Shown: positions 18,463 through 27,215, counted from the first letter of the stretch. The stretch is 34,913 nt of DNA from an uncultured Sellimonas sp. (GCA_904393575.1 CAJFMZ010000011.1:1-34913); one strand, 5' to 3'. Notes: generated from the letters alone by a model not told the origin. Program-made: numbers and translations.

Positions 18463-18722
18463 AATAAATCCGTGATACCACCTAACTTCAGAATTTCTCT
18501 GCACTCAACCAGTACTTTCATACTGTTTCCCGATAACGCTGGAACAGCGTCGGAGCCTAATCACATCTTACTTCCTGTATCGAATAAGACCTTTTCAGTC
18601 CGCTGTTCGTGGGCCAGTTCCCTCCTGCCTTCACGAAGACTTTCACCATCCGTCTCCTCTCTGCGCATCCGGCTCGAAGCTACTCCTCCCAGTCACTACA
18701 TTTCTCTGTCTCGTTAAAGTAA
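18430..18722 (-). promoter_or_regulatory. T-box leader of ilvBN (stem I, T-box sequence, terminator/antiterminator)
   Basis: Minus strand contains T-box AGGTGGTATCACGGA (18469-18483), upstream GGAGTAG and GGTGAAA (stem I AGTA and GNTG elements), and terminator CGCCCTAAGCAAAGGCTTAGGGCGACTTTTTTT. Confidence 0.93.
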
Positions 18723-18730
18723 TTATTGAC

Positions 18731-18760
18731 ATTATACGTGGTCGAGCTGTCGATTGTCAA
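18731..18760 (-). promoter_or_regulatory. Consensus SigA promoter for the T-box/ilvBN transcript
   Basis: Minus strand TTGACA-N18-TATAAT. Confidence 0.8.
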
Positions 18761-18775
18761 GCTTTTTCTCCCGGA

Positions 18776-19276
18776 TCAGTGGTCTGTATTTTTTCTTTGG
18801 TACTTTGCAAACACATATTCCAGATCAAAATAGGTCTGCTCATCGGACTCGCCTTCCAGTATCCAGTCCTCCTCCTGATCCAGATTCGGGAAAAAGGTAT
18901 CCGCCTCATAGGCATGGTCCGTCTTCGTCACATATGCCTCTGTACAGTACGGAAGCAGCATCCGGTAAATACTTTCACCGCCAATGACAAAAAGGCTCTC
19001 CTCCGGATATTTCCTAACTTCTTCCAGCAGTTCTTCTTTGCTGTGGACAACAACAGCCCCCTTTGCCTCATAGTGCGGATCTCTTGTAAGAACGATATTG
19101 GTTCTGTTTTTCAGCGGCTGTCCTCCCGGAAAACTTTCCAGTGTTTTTCTTCCCATAATGACTACCTGTCCGGTCGTAGTCTCCCGGAAAAACTTCATAT
19201 CGGCCGGAATGCTGACAAGCAGCTTGTTCTTGTTTCCTATAGCCCAGTTTTTATCTACATTTACAATCAGCTTCAT
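18776..19276 (-). CDS. folA: Dihydrofolate reductase
   Basis: MKLIVNVDKNWAIGNKNKLLVSIPADMKFFRETTTGQVVIMGRKTLESFPGGQPLKNRTNIVLTRD...FVIGGESIYRMLLPYC. Confidence 0.96.
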   Translation of the reverse strand: MKLIVNVDKNWAIGNKNKLLVSIPADMKFFRETTTGQVVIMGRKTLESFPGGQPLKNRTNIVLTRDPHYEAKGAVVVHSKEELLEEVRKYPEESLFVIGGESIYRMLLPYCTEAYVTKTDHAYEADTFFPNLDQEEDWILEGESDEQTYFDLEYVFAKYQRKNTDH

Positions 19277-19296
19277 GCCTGTATCTCCTCTTTCTC

Positions 19297-20145
19297 TTAT
19301 ACTGCGATCGGAATATTTTTGATCTGCGGTCCTGTCACATAGTCATCCAGACGCACATCATCCGGCGTAAAATCATAAAAATTTTTAATCTCCGGATTCA
19401 GCCAGAACTTTGGCGCCTCATGCTGCTCTCTGGAAATCAGCTCCTCCACCAGAGGAATATGCCGGTCATAAATATGTGCGTCCGCAATTACATGGACAAA
19501 CTCCCCTGCCTGCATGTCACAGACCTGTGCCATCATGTGCATCAGTACCGCATACTGACAGACATTCCAGTTGTTTGCGGCCAGGACATCCTGGGACCGC
19601 TGATTCAGGATTCCATTTAGTACCAGCTTTTCGCTGTCAGGACGCTTTGTCACATTAAAGGTCATGCTGTAAGCACATGGATACAGATTCATCTCATGGA
19701 GATCCTGATGGACATAAATATTCGTCAGAATTCTCCTACTGTATGGATTGTGTTTCAGATCATAAATCACACGATCCACCTGGTCCATCATTCCCTCTTT
19801 GTACTGATGCTTCACTCCCATCTGGTATCCGTACGCTTTTCCGATGGAACCGTCCTCATCAGCCCAGCTGTCCCAGATATGGGGTTTCAGATCGTGAATA
19901 TTGTTGGATTTGCGCTGCCAGATCCAGAGCATTTCGTCCGTACAGCTTTTAATTCCGGTCCTTCGAAGCGTCAGCGCCGGGAATTCTTTGGAAAGATCAT
20001 ACCGGTTTACCACTGCGAACTTCTTTATCGTATAGGCCGGAGTCCCATCCTCCCATTTTGGGCGCACCTTTTCCCCTTCCGTACTGGTTCCGTGATCTAT
20101 GATGTCTCTGCACATGCTGACAAAAACCTGATCCGCATAACTCAT
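19297..20145 (-). CDS. thyA: Thymidylate synthase
   Basis: LYPCAYSMTFNVT active-site Cys region, LNQRSQDVLAANNWNVCQYAVLMHMMAQV, HVIADAHIYDRHI. Confidence 0.96.
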   Translation of the reverse strand: MSYADQVFVSMCRDIIDHGTSTEGEKVRPKWEDGTPAYTIKKFAVVNRYDLSKEFPALTLRRTGIKSCTDEMLWIWQRKSNNIHDLKPHIWDSWADEDGSIGKAYGYQMGVKHQYKEGMMDQVDRVIYDLKHNPYSRRILTNIYVHQDLHEMNLYPCAYSMTFNVTKRPDSEKLVLNGILNQRSQDVLAANNWNVCQYAVLMHMMAQVCDMQAGEFVHVIADAHIYDRHIPLVEELISREQHEAPKFWLNPEIKNFYDFTPDDVRLDDYVTGPQIKNIPIAV

Positions 20146-20171
20146 ATTGTTACCTCCTGTTCATTCGATTT

Positions 20172-20738
20172 CTAGTGTGATTTCATCAAGGCAAATACCT
20201 TTGCTCTGGATAATGTCCGTACTACGAGATAAAACAGGACTGTTTCCACCGGCACCATCAGAATCTGCTTGAGCAGTCTGGCCGGAAGCAGCACTGCGAA
20301 AGAACTGCCGTACATGACGGTAAGCCAGAATGTGTTCAGACAGGTATTTACCAGTACCGCAACCAGAACCTTGGCCAGTATGATCCTTCCCACGGAAAGC
20401 GGCTTCTTGTACAATATCAATCCATAAATAACGCCGCCCGCCGCCGCACTGATGGTAAAACCTGGGAAAAAGGCTCCCGTCGGCTTGACGAGAAATTTCA
20501 GGATATCTGCGGTTCCTGCCACAATTCCACCCACAGATGGTCCAAACAGCATGGCCGCAATCTCATTTGGCAAAAAGGAAAATCCGATCTTGAGAAAGTC
20601 AGTCACCTGTACTGTTCCAAAAAAGCCCAGCATCACGGCCAGTGCCAGAAGCATGGCAATGACAGCCAGCGTGCGGCTGTCCTTTAGTTCTTCGGCCGAT
20701 TCCCGGAACAGGTCTCGTAGTTTCTTACATTTTTCCAT
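20172..20738 (-). CDS. folT: Folate ECF transporter S component (FolT-type)
   Basis: MEKCKKLRDLFRESAEELKDSRTLAVIAMLLALAVMLGFFGTVQVTDFLKIGFSFLPNEIAAMLFGPSVGGIVAGTADILKFLVKPTGAFFPGFT; SD AAGGAGG; downstream of a THF riboswitch. Confidence 0.92.
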   Translation of the reverse strand: MEKCKKLRDLFRESAEELKDSRTLAVIAMLLALAVMLGFFGTVQVTDFLKIGFSFLPNEIAAMLFGPSVGGIVAGTADILKFLVKPTGAFFPGFTISAAAGGVIYGLILYKKPLSVGRIILAKVLVAVLVNTCLNTFWLTVMYGSSFAVLLPARLLKQILMVPVETVLFYLVVRTLSRAKVFALMKSH

Positions 20739-20808
20739 AAAAATATACCTCCTTTGCAGTAGTCCTTTTGCCACGCACAGCAGGTATATTGTTCTCTGTC
20801 TATGTGCA

Positions 20809-20905
20809 GCAGCGGGATGCGAAATATGTACCGCAAGAAACATCTTTTCGTCCATCGGCAACTCCCCGTCCGAGTGGCACTTAACGCACATATTTCTACT
20901 CTGCC
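20809..20905 (-). promoter_or_regulatory. Tetrahydrofolate (THF-I, folT/folE type) riboswitch aptamer
   Basis: Minus strand GGCAGAGTAGAAATATGTGCGTTAAGTG...GCGGTACATATTTCGCATCCCGCTGC: conserved GAGTAGA, GCGTTAAGTG, GCGGT and GCATCC blocks, P2 AAATATGT/ACATATTT, P1 GCAG/CTGC. Confidence 0.9.
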
Positions 20906-20922
20906 TGTTCATTTCGTCTCTG

Positions 20923-20928
20923 ATTATA
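20923..20928 (-). promoter_or_regulatory. -10 element of the promoter for the THF riboswitch/folT-thyA-folA transcript
   Basis: Minus strand TATAAT about 18 nt upstream of the aptamer; the -35 is weak (TTTACG). Confidence 0.5.
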
Positions 20929-20959
20929 GCACGAACTCTCTTTACCGTAAAGATCTTTC

Positions 20960-21604
20960 TCAGTATCCCATGGCCTCTTCTCTGGTCATCCAGAAATGGA
21001 TACCGTGTGTGGAGTCCTTCCACCTGTCTTCGGTAAAGGAATCGGCGTACACCCATGCTCCTTTCCGGTATACAAAATTCTCATCCACCATGGACCATGC
21101 CTCATCGAATTCTTCCGTACCGTCAAAGCTTTTGATTGTCAGCACTTTGGCCTTGTCACAGCGGCATGTGGGTCCTGTGGCCGAGCTTCTTCTGGCGTCT
21201 GCCGGTACGAGGAGTTGGACAATCCGGTCATACAGACACTTTTTGTACGCCACGAAGGCCCCGGTCTCCGGACAGCGCATGACATATCCCCTGGTTGTCT
21301 CATCCATCTTTGCTCCCGTCAGATCGGCATATTCCAGCACACACAGCCGAATATCCGCGCCCCGGAAATCCGCATGGCAAAGCCTGCATCCCCGCAGATC
21401 CGCTCCTCTTAGATCCGCACCACAAAACACCGCACCTTCCAGATCACAGTCCCGGAATCTTGCATTTTTCAGGCAGCACTCTGTAAAATCTGTATTTTTA
21501 AAACTGACCGATGTGAATTCTCCCCATTCCAGATTCTGACCCCTTAACTTTTCCCCGTCCATACTGCATTGTTCCCATACTGTTTTTCCATTCTTTTTTT
21601 CCAT
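20960..21604 (-). CDS. Pentapeptide repeat protein with C-terminal DUF5758-like domain
   Basis: LKNARFRDCDLEGAVFCGADLRGADLRGCRLCHADFRGADI repeats; KKCLYDRIVQLLVPADARRSSATGPTCRCDKAKVLTI C-terminal domain. Confidence 0.88.
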   Translation of the reverse strand: MEKKNGKTVWEQCSMDGEKLRGQNLEWGEFTSVSFKNTDFTECCLKNARFRDCDLEGAVFCGADLRGADLRGCRLCHADFRGADIRLCVLEYADLTGAKMDETTRGYVMRCPETGAFVAYKKCLYDRIVQLLVPADARRSSATGPTCRCDKAKVLTIKSFDGTEEFDEAWSMVDENFVYRKGAWVYADSFTEDRWKDSTHGIHFWMTREEAMGY

Positions 21605-21659
21605 ATTTTTGCCCCGTTTCTGATTCTATTTTTGTTTTTTAATTTTTTCAAAAAACATG

Positions 21660-21688
21660 TTGACATTTCCTTTCTTTTATAGTATCAT
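21660..21688 (+). promoter_or_regulatory. Promoter of the tRNA-Gly pair
   Basis: TTGACA-N17-TATCAT. Confidence 0.6.
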
Positions 21689-21720
21689 ACTTTTTGTTCC
21701 GAGTGAACAAAATCTGATAA

Positions 21721-21793
21721 GCGACAGTGGCTCAGTTGGTAGAGTACGACCTTGCCAAGGTCGGGGTCGCGGGTTCGAGCCCCGTCTGTCGCT
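21721..21793 (+). tRNA. tRNA-Gly(GCC), copy 1, CCA not encoded
   Basis: Acceptor GCGACAG/CTGTCGC, anticodon stem-loop CGACC-TTGCCAA-GGTCG, T-arm GCGGGTTCGAGCCCCGT. Confidence 0.97.
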
Positions 21794-21817
21794 CTTCTTT
21801 TTCAAATTTAACAGTGT

Positions 21818-21890
21818 GCGACAGTGGCTCAGTTGGTAGAGTACAACCTTGCCAAGGTTGGGGTCGCGGGTTCGAGCCCCGTCTGTCGCT
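21818..21890 (+). tRNA. tRNA-Gly(GCC), copy 2, CCA not encoded
   Basis: Same cloverleaf; anticodon stem CAACC-TTGCCAA-GGTTG. Confidence 0.97.
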
Positions 21891-21893
21891 CTT

Positions 21894-21930
21894 AAAACAC
21901 GATTCATCTGAATCGTGTTTTTCTTTTTTC
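21894..21930 (+). terminator. Intrinsic terminator of the tRNA transcript
   Basis: AAAACACGATTCATCTGAATCGTGTTTTTCTTTTTT. Confidence 0.85.
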
Positions 21931-21949
21931 ATTCTTCCATCTTTTCATA

Positions 21950-21986
21950 AAGAAAAGGATGCCCCAGTTTCCTGCAGCATCCTTTC
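21950..21986 (-). terminator. Intrinsic terminator after aspS
   Basis: Minus strand AAAGGATGC-TGCAGGAAACTGGG-GCATCCTTTTCTTT. Confidence 0.7.
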
Positions 21987-22004
21987 CGCTGATTTTCCAT
22001 ATGA

Positions 22005-23816
22005 TTACGCTTCTGTTCCGGCATCTTCCTCTTCTGTTCTGATCACGCCGATTCCCAGCTCTTCCAGCTGTTTTGCCGCCACCTCGGACGGAGCTTCCAG
22101 CATCATATCAGATGCATCCTTTACCTTCGGGAATGCGATGACATCACGAATGCTGTCCACTTTTGCCATCAGCATAACGAGACGGTCCAGTCCGTAGGCC
22201 AGTCCTGCATGAGGCGGTACTCCGTATTTGAATGCGTTCAGAAGGAAGCCAAACTGCTCTTCTGCTTCTTCCTTGCTGAAACCGATCACTTCAAACATCT
22301 TCGTCTGGATATCATTCTGATGGATCCGGACGCTTCCTCCGCCCAGCTCGGTTCCGTTGAGCACGATGTCGTAGGCTTTCGCGCGGACTCTTCCCGGATC
22401 ACTGTCCAGATATGGAAGATCTTCTTCCATCGGCATGGTAAACGGATGGTGCATAGCTACGAAACGATTCTCCTCTTCATTCCACTCAAGCAGCGGGAAC
22501 TCTGTCACCCAGAGGAAATTGTACTGGCTCTTGTCAAGAAGATCCAGCTGTCTTGCGATCTCAAGACGCAGATTGCCAAGCACATCCCATACAACCTTGT
22601 TCTGATCTGCCGCAAACAAAAGCAGATCGCCAGGCTGTCCGTCCATAGCCTGAATCAGGGCCGCCATCTCTTCTTCGGTCATAAATTTTGCGAAGGAGGA
22701 TTTCACGCTTCCGTCTTCCTGAACCGCTGCATAGGCAAGACCTTTCGCCCCATATCCTTTTGCGAATTCTACCAGCTTATCTATCTTTTTACGCGGCATA
22801 GCGCCCTGACCTTTTGCATTGATTCCTCTGACGCTTCCGCCCTGCTCCAGCGCTCCTGTAAAGACGCCGAATCCACAATTCTTCACGATTTCGCTGACAT
22901 TGACAAGTTCCATTCCAAAACGGGTGTCCGGCTTGTCAGATCCAAAGCGGTCCATGGCTTCCTGCCATGTCATTCTCTGAATCGGAAGCTTCACTTCCAC
23001 ACCCAGCACCTCTTTAAATAAATACGCCAGCAGGCGCTCGTTCACTTCCAGCACATCGTCTACATCCACGAAGGAAAGCTCCATATCAATCTGGGTAAAT
23101 TCCGGCTGACGGTCCGCACGAAGATCTTCATCGCGGTAACATCTGGCAAGCTGGAAATATCGGTCGCATCCGGAACACATCAACAACTGCTTTAATGTCT
23201 GAGGAGACTGCGGCAATGCGTAAAAGCTGCCTGGATGCACACGGCTTGGAACCAGATAATCTCTTGCTCCTTCCGGAGTGCTCTTCACAAGCGTCGGAGT
23301 CTCGATCTCCAAAAATCCCTCATTTGCCAGGAACTGTCTTGTCAAAGTGGCAATCTGGCTTCTCATGCGAAGATTCCGCTGCATGTCCGGTCTTCTTAAA
23401 TCCAGGAACCGGTATTTCAGGCGAAGTTCCTCTTTCGTCTTGCTGTCCTCCTCAATCGGGAACGGCGGAGTTTCAGATTCAGAAAGGATCCGCAGTTCCT
23501 TTACGCGGACTTCGATGGCCCCCGTTGCAAGATTTTCATTGACCGCACCGGACCGTGCCTCCACAGTTCCCACCGCTGCAATCACAAATTCGCTTCTGAG
23601 CTTTCCTGCTTTTTCAAATCCTTCTTCATCAATGCTTCCATTTTCAAAAATCAGCTGAAGAATCCCGGAACGATCCCTCAGATCGACAAAAATAATGCCG
23701 CCTTTGTTTCTGTTTTTCTGTACCCATCCCATGACGGTAACGGTCTCACCGATATTGGCTGTACCAAGCTCCGCACACCGATGGCTCCTTTTCAGGCCTT
23801 TCATTGATTCTGCCAT
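22005..23816 (-). CDS. aspS: Aspartate--tRNA ligase (bacterial type, with GAD insertion)
   Basis: VMGWVQKNRNKGGIIFVDLRDRSGILQ, KYRFLDLRRPDMQRNLRMRS, CYRDEDLRADRQPEFTQIDMELSF, AYGLDRLVMLM. Confidence 0.97.
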   Translation of the reverse strand: MAESMKGLKRSHRCAELGTANIGETVTVMGWVQKNRNKGGIIFVDLRDRSGILQLIFENGSIDEEGFEKAGKLRSEFVIAAVGTVEARSGAVNENLATGAIEVRVKELRILSESETPPFPIEEDSKTKEELRLKYRFLDLRRPDMQRNLRMRSQIATLTRQFLANEGFLEIETPTLVKSTPEGARDYLVPSRVHPGSFYALPQSPQTLKQLLMCSGCDRYFQLARCYRDEDLRADRQPEFTQIDMELSFVDVDDVLEVNERLLAYLFKEVLGVEVKLPIQRMTWQEAMDRFGSDKPDTRFGMELVNVSEIVKNCGFGVFTGALEQGGSVRGINAKGQGAMPRKKIDKLVEFAKGYGAKGLAYAAVQEDGSVKSSFAKFMTEEEMAALIQAMDGQPGDLLLFAADQNKVVWDVLGNLRLEIARQLDLLDKSQYNFLWVTEFPLLEWNEEENRFVAMHHPFTMPMEEDLPYLDSDPGRVRAKAYDIVLNGTELGGGSVRIHQNDIQTKMFEVIGFSKEEAEEQFGFLLNAFKYGVPPHAGLAYGLDRLVMLMAKVDSIRDVIAFPKVKDASDMMLEAPSEVAAKQLEELGIGVIRTEEEDAGTEA

Positions 23817-23841
23817 GTTCTCTTCCTCCATTTATCGTGCT

Positions 23842-25116
23842 CTATTTTTCGCCTTCCGGCGCAAATTCCCGTACAAAACATTCTTTCACATCGGTATAGC
23901 CGTCCTGCGCAAGCTGTTCTTTCTGGAATTTTTTGTTCTTCTTCATATTTGACACCAGCACCTGATATCCTTTTCCTCTTTCTTCCTTTGCAAGAGCAAG
24001 GATACGGGTAATCCCCTCTGCCGGCATTCCCTTTTCAATCAGAAATGCCTTCTTCTCTTTCCGGGTCGGCACCTGATATCCGCTTTCCAGAAGCAGAAGG
24101 ACGATCCGCTCAAATCCAATGGAAAATCCGCAGGCCGGTGTATCCTGCCCTGTAAACTTTCCGATCATCTTATCATAGCGTCCGCCTCCTCCTACGGATC
24201 CGCCGAATTCATCCATGGAGATTTCAAAAATCGTGCCTGTATAATAGGACATTCCACGTACAAGTGTCGGGTCAAAACTCATTTTAAACTCTGCTTCCTT
24301 GACCGCTTCCACAGTGGAAATGATGGTCTCCAGGCCGTCTGCGGTCTCCGGTGCAAGAAATCCTTCCAGCTTTTTCTTCAGATACCGGATTCCTTCTATA
24401 TCCTGCGTCACTTCCTTAAAGAGTTCCAGATATGTCTCCACTACGGATGCCTCATATCCTGCCTCTTTCAACTCACTTTCCACACCTTCCAGACCAATCT
24501 TGTCCATCTTGTCCAGAATAATAAAGACTTCATCATAGCTCTCCTCCGGGAATCCGCTGTATGAGGCCATATCCTTTAAGATCTGCCTGTCGTTGATCCG
24601 GATCGTAAAGTTTTTAAAATTCAGCTTCCCAAGCAGCGTACTGGTTGCAAGGATCAGCTCAATCTCTGCCAGATTGGACGGCTCCCCAAGAATGTCAATG
24701 TCACACTGCATGAACTGGCGGTATCTTCCCCGCTGCGGTCTGTCTGCTCTCCAGACATTACCGATCTGAAGTGCTTTAAACGGGGACGGCAGCTCATTTG
24801 CATGATTTGCATAGTACCTGGACAATGGCAGCGTCAGATCATACCTGAGTCCTCCGTCCACCAGATCCGCTTCTGTCTTAGCGGTCTCCAGGTTCAGCTT
24901 TGCCCCTCTTTTTAAGATCTTGAAAATGAGCTGCTCGTTTTCTCCTCCCTGCTTGCTGAGAAGATTTTCAATATGCTCTACGCACGGCGTCTCAATGGAT
25001 GAAAATCCAAATGTGCGGTATGTTTCTTTGATCAGCTGTATTACATAGTCCCGGATCTCCATCTCCCTTGGGAGCATATCATTCATTCCGGTAACCGGTT
25101 TTTTCTTTAATGCCAT
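23842..25116 (-). CDS. hisS: Histidine--tRNA ligase
   Basis: GMNDMLPREMEIRDYVIQLIKETYRTFGFSSIETP, RADRPQRGRYRQFMQCDIDILG, GMSYYTGTIFEI, SIGFERIVLLL. Confidence 0.96.
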   Translation of the reverse strand: MALKKKPVTGMNDMLPREMEIRDYVIQLIKETYRTFGFSSIETPCVEHIENLLSKQGGENEQLIFKILKRGAKLNLETAKTEADLVDGGLRYDLTLPLSRYYANHANELPSPFKALQIGNVWRADRPQRGRYRQFMQCDIDILGEPSNLAEIELILATSTLLGKLNFKNFTIRINDRQILKDMASYSGFPEESYDEVFIILDKMDKIGLEGVESELKEAGYEASVVETYLELFKEVTQDIEGIRYLKKKLEGFLAPETADGLETIISTVEAVKEAEFKMSFDPTLVRGMSYYTGTIFEISMDEFGGSVGGGGRYDKMIGKFTGQDTPACGFSIGFERIVLLLLESGYQVPTRKEKKAFLIEKGMPAEGITRILALAKEERGKGYQVLVSNMKKNKKFQKEQLAQDGYTDVKECFVREFAPEGEK

Positions 25117-26573
25117 AACCATTCTCCTTTTCGCTCTATCATCTCATCAATCCGGGCAATGTACTCATCCACATTTTTCACATTTTCAATACGGATCAGC
25201 TTTGTCATCTTTTTCTTCCGGCTGCCCGGCATTTCGACTTCTTCAGGGAGGACAATCTTTGTAGAAGCGCCGGCTCCGGCCGCTATAATCGACTGTTTTT
25301 CCTCCATAATTAGTATATTGTAAATTCCCGCTTTGTCAACCTCTGCATATCCTACATTCTCAAAATTTCCAGCCATATTTTTCTGGCGGTACAGATAGTA
25401 CGGGACGAGCCCCATCTCCTCCGCGCACCGGTAAGCCGCGTCAATCATGGCGGTCAGATCTCCGGCTGAAAGCTGATGGCCGGTAAATCCCTCCCCGCTT
25501 CTCTGCTCCTGCCGAAGCCTCGATGCCCGTTTGATTGCAAGCGCATGTACCGTCAGACTGTCCGGATGAAGCTTTTTGATCTTTCTCAAGGTATCCTCCA
25601 TATCTTCCGGCGTCTCCCCCGGCAGCCCTGCAATCAAATCCATATTGATATTCTCAAATCCAAGCTCCCGCGCCAGATCAAAGGTCCGCACCACATCTTC
25701 TACTGTGTGCCTTCTTCCCACCAGATCCAGTGTTTTCTGCTGCATGGTCTGAGGATTTACCGAAATTCTGTCAATTCCATGAGCCTTTAGCACTTCCAGT
25801 TTTTCCCTTGTAATACTGTCCGGCCTTCCGGCCTCCACAGTCAGCTCCAGAAGATGTTCGTAGGAAAATTCCTTCTCCAGATGTCCCAGCAGCCGGTCCA
25901 GCTGCTCTGCACTCAGCGAGGTGGGGGTCCCCCCTCCCAGGTAGATCGTATTGAGTTTCTTCTCTTTGGAAACTTCCGCAATATAGGACAGCTCTTTGCA
26001 GAGCGCATCCAGATAGGCATCTGTGCGCTCCAGATACTGTGCGATCGGATAGGATGTAAACGAACAGTAGGCACAGGTTGTCGGGCAGAACGGTATGCCC
26101 ACATACAGGCTGTATCCATGCTCGTAGTCCAGCCGCGACAGCAGTTCTCGTTCTCGTTTTGCGATGGCAAGTCCCAGCTCCGCCTTTTCTTCCGACACAA
26201 AGTGTTCCCGCTCGATCCAGTGAAGGATTTCCTGATCGGGTACTCCCTCTTCCAGTTTCTGCATAAACATTTTGGTCGGCCGCACGCCGGTCAGGCTTCC
26301 CCAGGGAAGTCGCTTTCCCGTCGTCCGGCTCAGTTGTTCGTAAAGCGCACTGATCACCAGGTGCTTTTTCCCGCTCCGGTCCATCTGCCGAGTTTCACTT
26401 TCCTCTCCGGCCAGGTCGACACAAAAACAAGAATCACGGTCCGTTTCAATCCTGACCTGTGACTCTTGCTCTTCGTTTACCTGCTGTTTGATTTCTTCGT
26501 CCGGATAAAAAGCCTTCAACAGATGATACGCGTCATATGTATATAAAGTATCATTACATGTCAGCTTCATCAT
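25107..26573 (-). CDS. hemZ: Coproporphyrinogen dehydrogenase-like radical SAM protein HemZ
   Basis: SLYVGIPFCPTTCAYCSFTSYPI (CxxxCxxC), TIYLGGGTPTSLSAEQL, ELTVEAGRPDSITREKLEVLKAHGIDRISVNPQTM; overlaps hisS by about 10 bp. Confidence 0.93.
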   Translation of the reverse strand: MMKLTCNDTLYTYDAYHLLKAFYPDEEIKQQVNEEQESQVRIETDRDSCFCVDLAGEESETRQMDRSGKKHLVISALYEQLSRTTGKRLPWGSLTGVRPTKMFMQKLEEGVPDQEILHWIEREHFVSEEKAELGLAIAKRERELLSRLDYEHGYSLYVGIPFCPTTCAYCSFTSYPIAQYLERTDAYLDALCKELSYIAEVSKEKKLNTIYLGGGTPTSLSAEQLDRLLGHLEKEFSYEHLLELTVEAGRPDSITREKLEVLKAHGIDRISVNPQTMQQKTLDLVGRRHTVEDVVRTFDLARELGFENINMDLIAGLPGETPEDMEDTLRKIKKLHPDSLTVHALAIKRASRLRQEQRSGEGFTGHQLSAGDLTAMIDAAYRCAEEMGLVPYYLYRQKNMAGNFENVGYAEVDKAGIYNILIMEEKQSIIAAGAGASTKIVLPEEVEMPGSRKKKMTKLIRIENVKNVDEYIARIDEMIERKGEWLWH

Positions 26574-26588
26574 AGTCTCTCCCGCCCG

Positions 26589-27215
26589 TTATCTTCTCAG
26601 AAACGGATTGTATTTCTTCTCTTCTCCGATGGTGGTCGCATCCATATGGCCTGGCAGAACTTTTGTCTCGTCCGGCAGCGGAAGCAGTTTCTCCTCAATT
26701 CCCCGAACCAGATCCGACATGCTTCCGCCCTCGAAATCCGTCCTTCCAACCGAATGATGGAACAGTGTATCGCCGCTGAAGAGGATGCCCTCCTTGGCAA
26801 CATAATAGCAGACTCCGCCCGGCGTATGCCCCGGCGTAAAGAACACCTGAAAATCATATCCTGCGATCGAGAGGATTTCCCCGTCTTTTACATAGCGGGC
26901 ATCGGAAAAAGTGTATCCGTTCGTATAAATATCGGACTGATTCCAGTGGGCATCCTGCAAAAGAGCCGCTTCCTTTTCTCCCGCATAAACGGGCACGTCA
27001 TACACCTTCCGGAAATCTTCGATCCCCATGATATGGTCAAAATGCCCATGTGTCAGGAGAATGGCCTTCATATCAAGACCTTCCTCCTGAATAAAATTCA
27101 TCAGCTTTTTCGGGCAGGCCGCCGGATCGACCAGAACGGCCTCTTTCGTCTCTTCATGATACGCAACGTAAGTATTCGTCCCGATAATTCCTGTTACAAA
27201 TGTCTGAATCTTCAT
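26589..27215 (-). CDS. MBL-fold metallo-hydrolase (glyoxalase II-like)
   Basis: ILLTHGHFDHIMGIEDF (HxHxDH), FFTPGHTPGGVCYY, FSGDTLFHHSVGRTDFEGG, LPGHMDATTIGEEK. Confidence 0.94.
   Translation of the reverse strand: MKIQTFVTGIIGTNTYVAYHEETKEAVLVDPAACPKKLMNFIQEEGLDMKAILLTHGHFDHIMGIEDFRKVYDVPVYAGEKEAALLQDAHWNQSDIYTNGYTFSDARYVKDGEILSIAGYDFQVFFTPGHTPGGVCYYVAKEGILFSGDTLFHHSVGRTDFEGGSMSDLVRGIEEKLLPLPDETKVLPGHMDATTIGEEKKYNPFLRR

Noticed and set aside
20739-21056. N-terminal extension of the folT ORF (MGVRRFLYRRQVEG...)
   Set aside because: Reads through the THF riboswitch and its promoter; the SD and conserved start place the folT ATG at 20738.
21657-21932. Short ORFs over the tRNA genes (e.g. ...TGLEPATPTLARSYSTN, ...ARTRDPNLGKVVLYQLSHCR)
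   Set aside because: These are translations through or antisense to tRNA-Gly, a well-known class of spurious annotated peptides.
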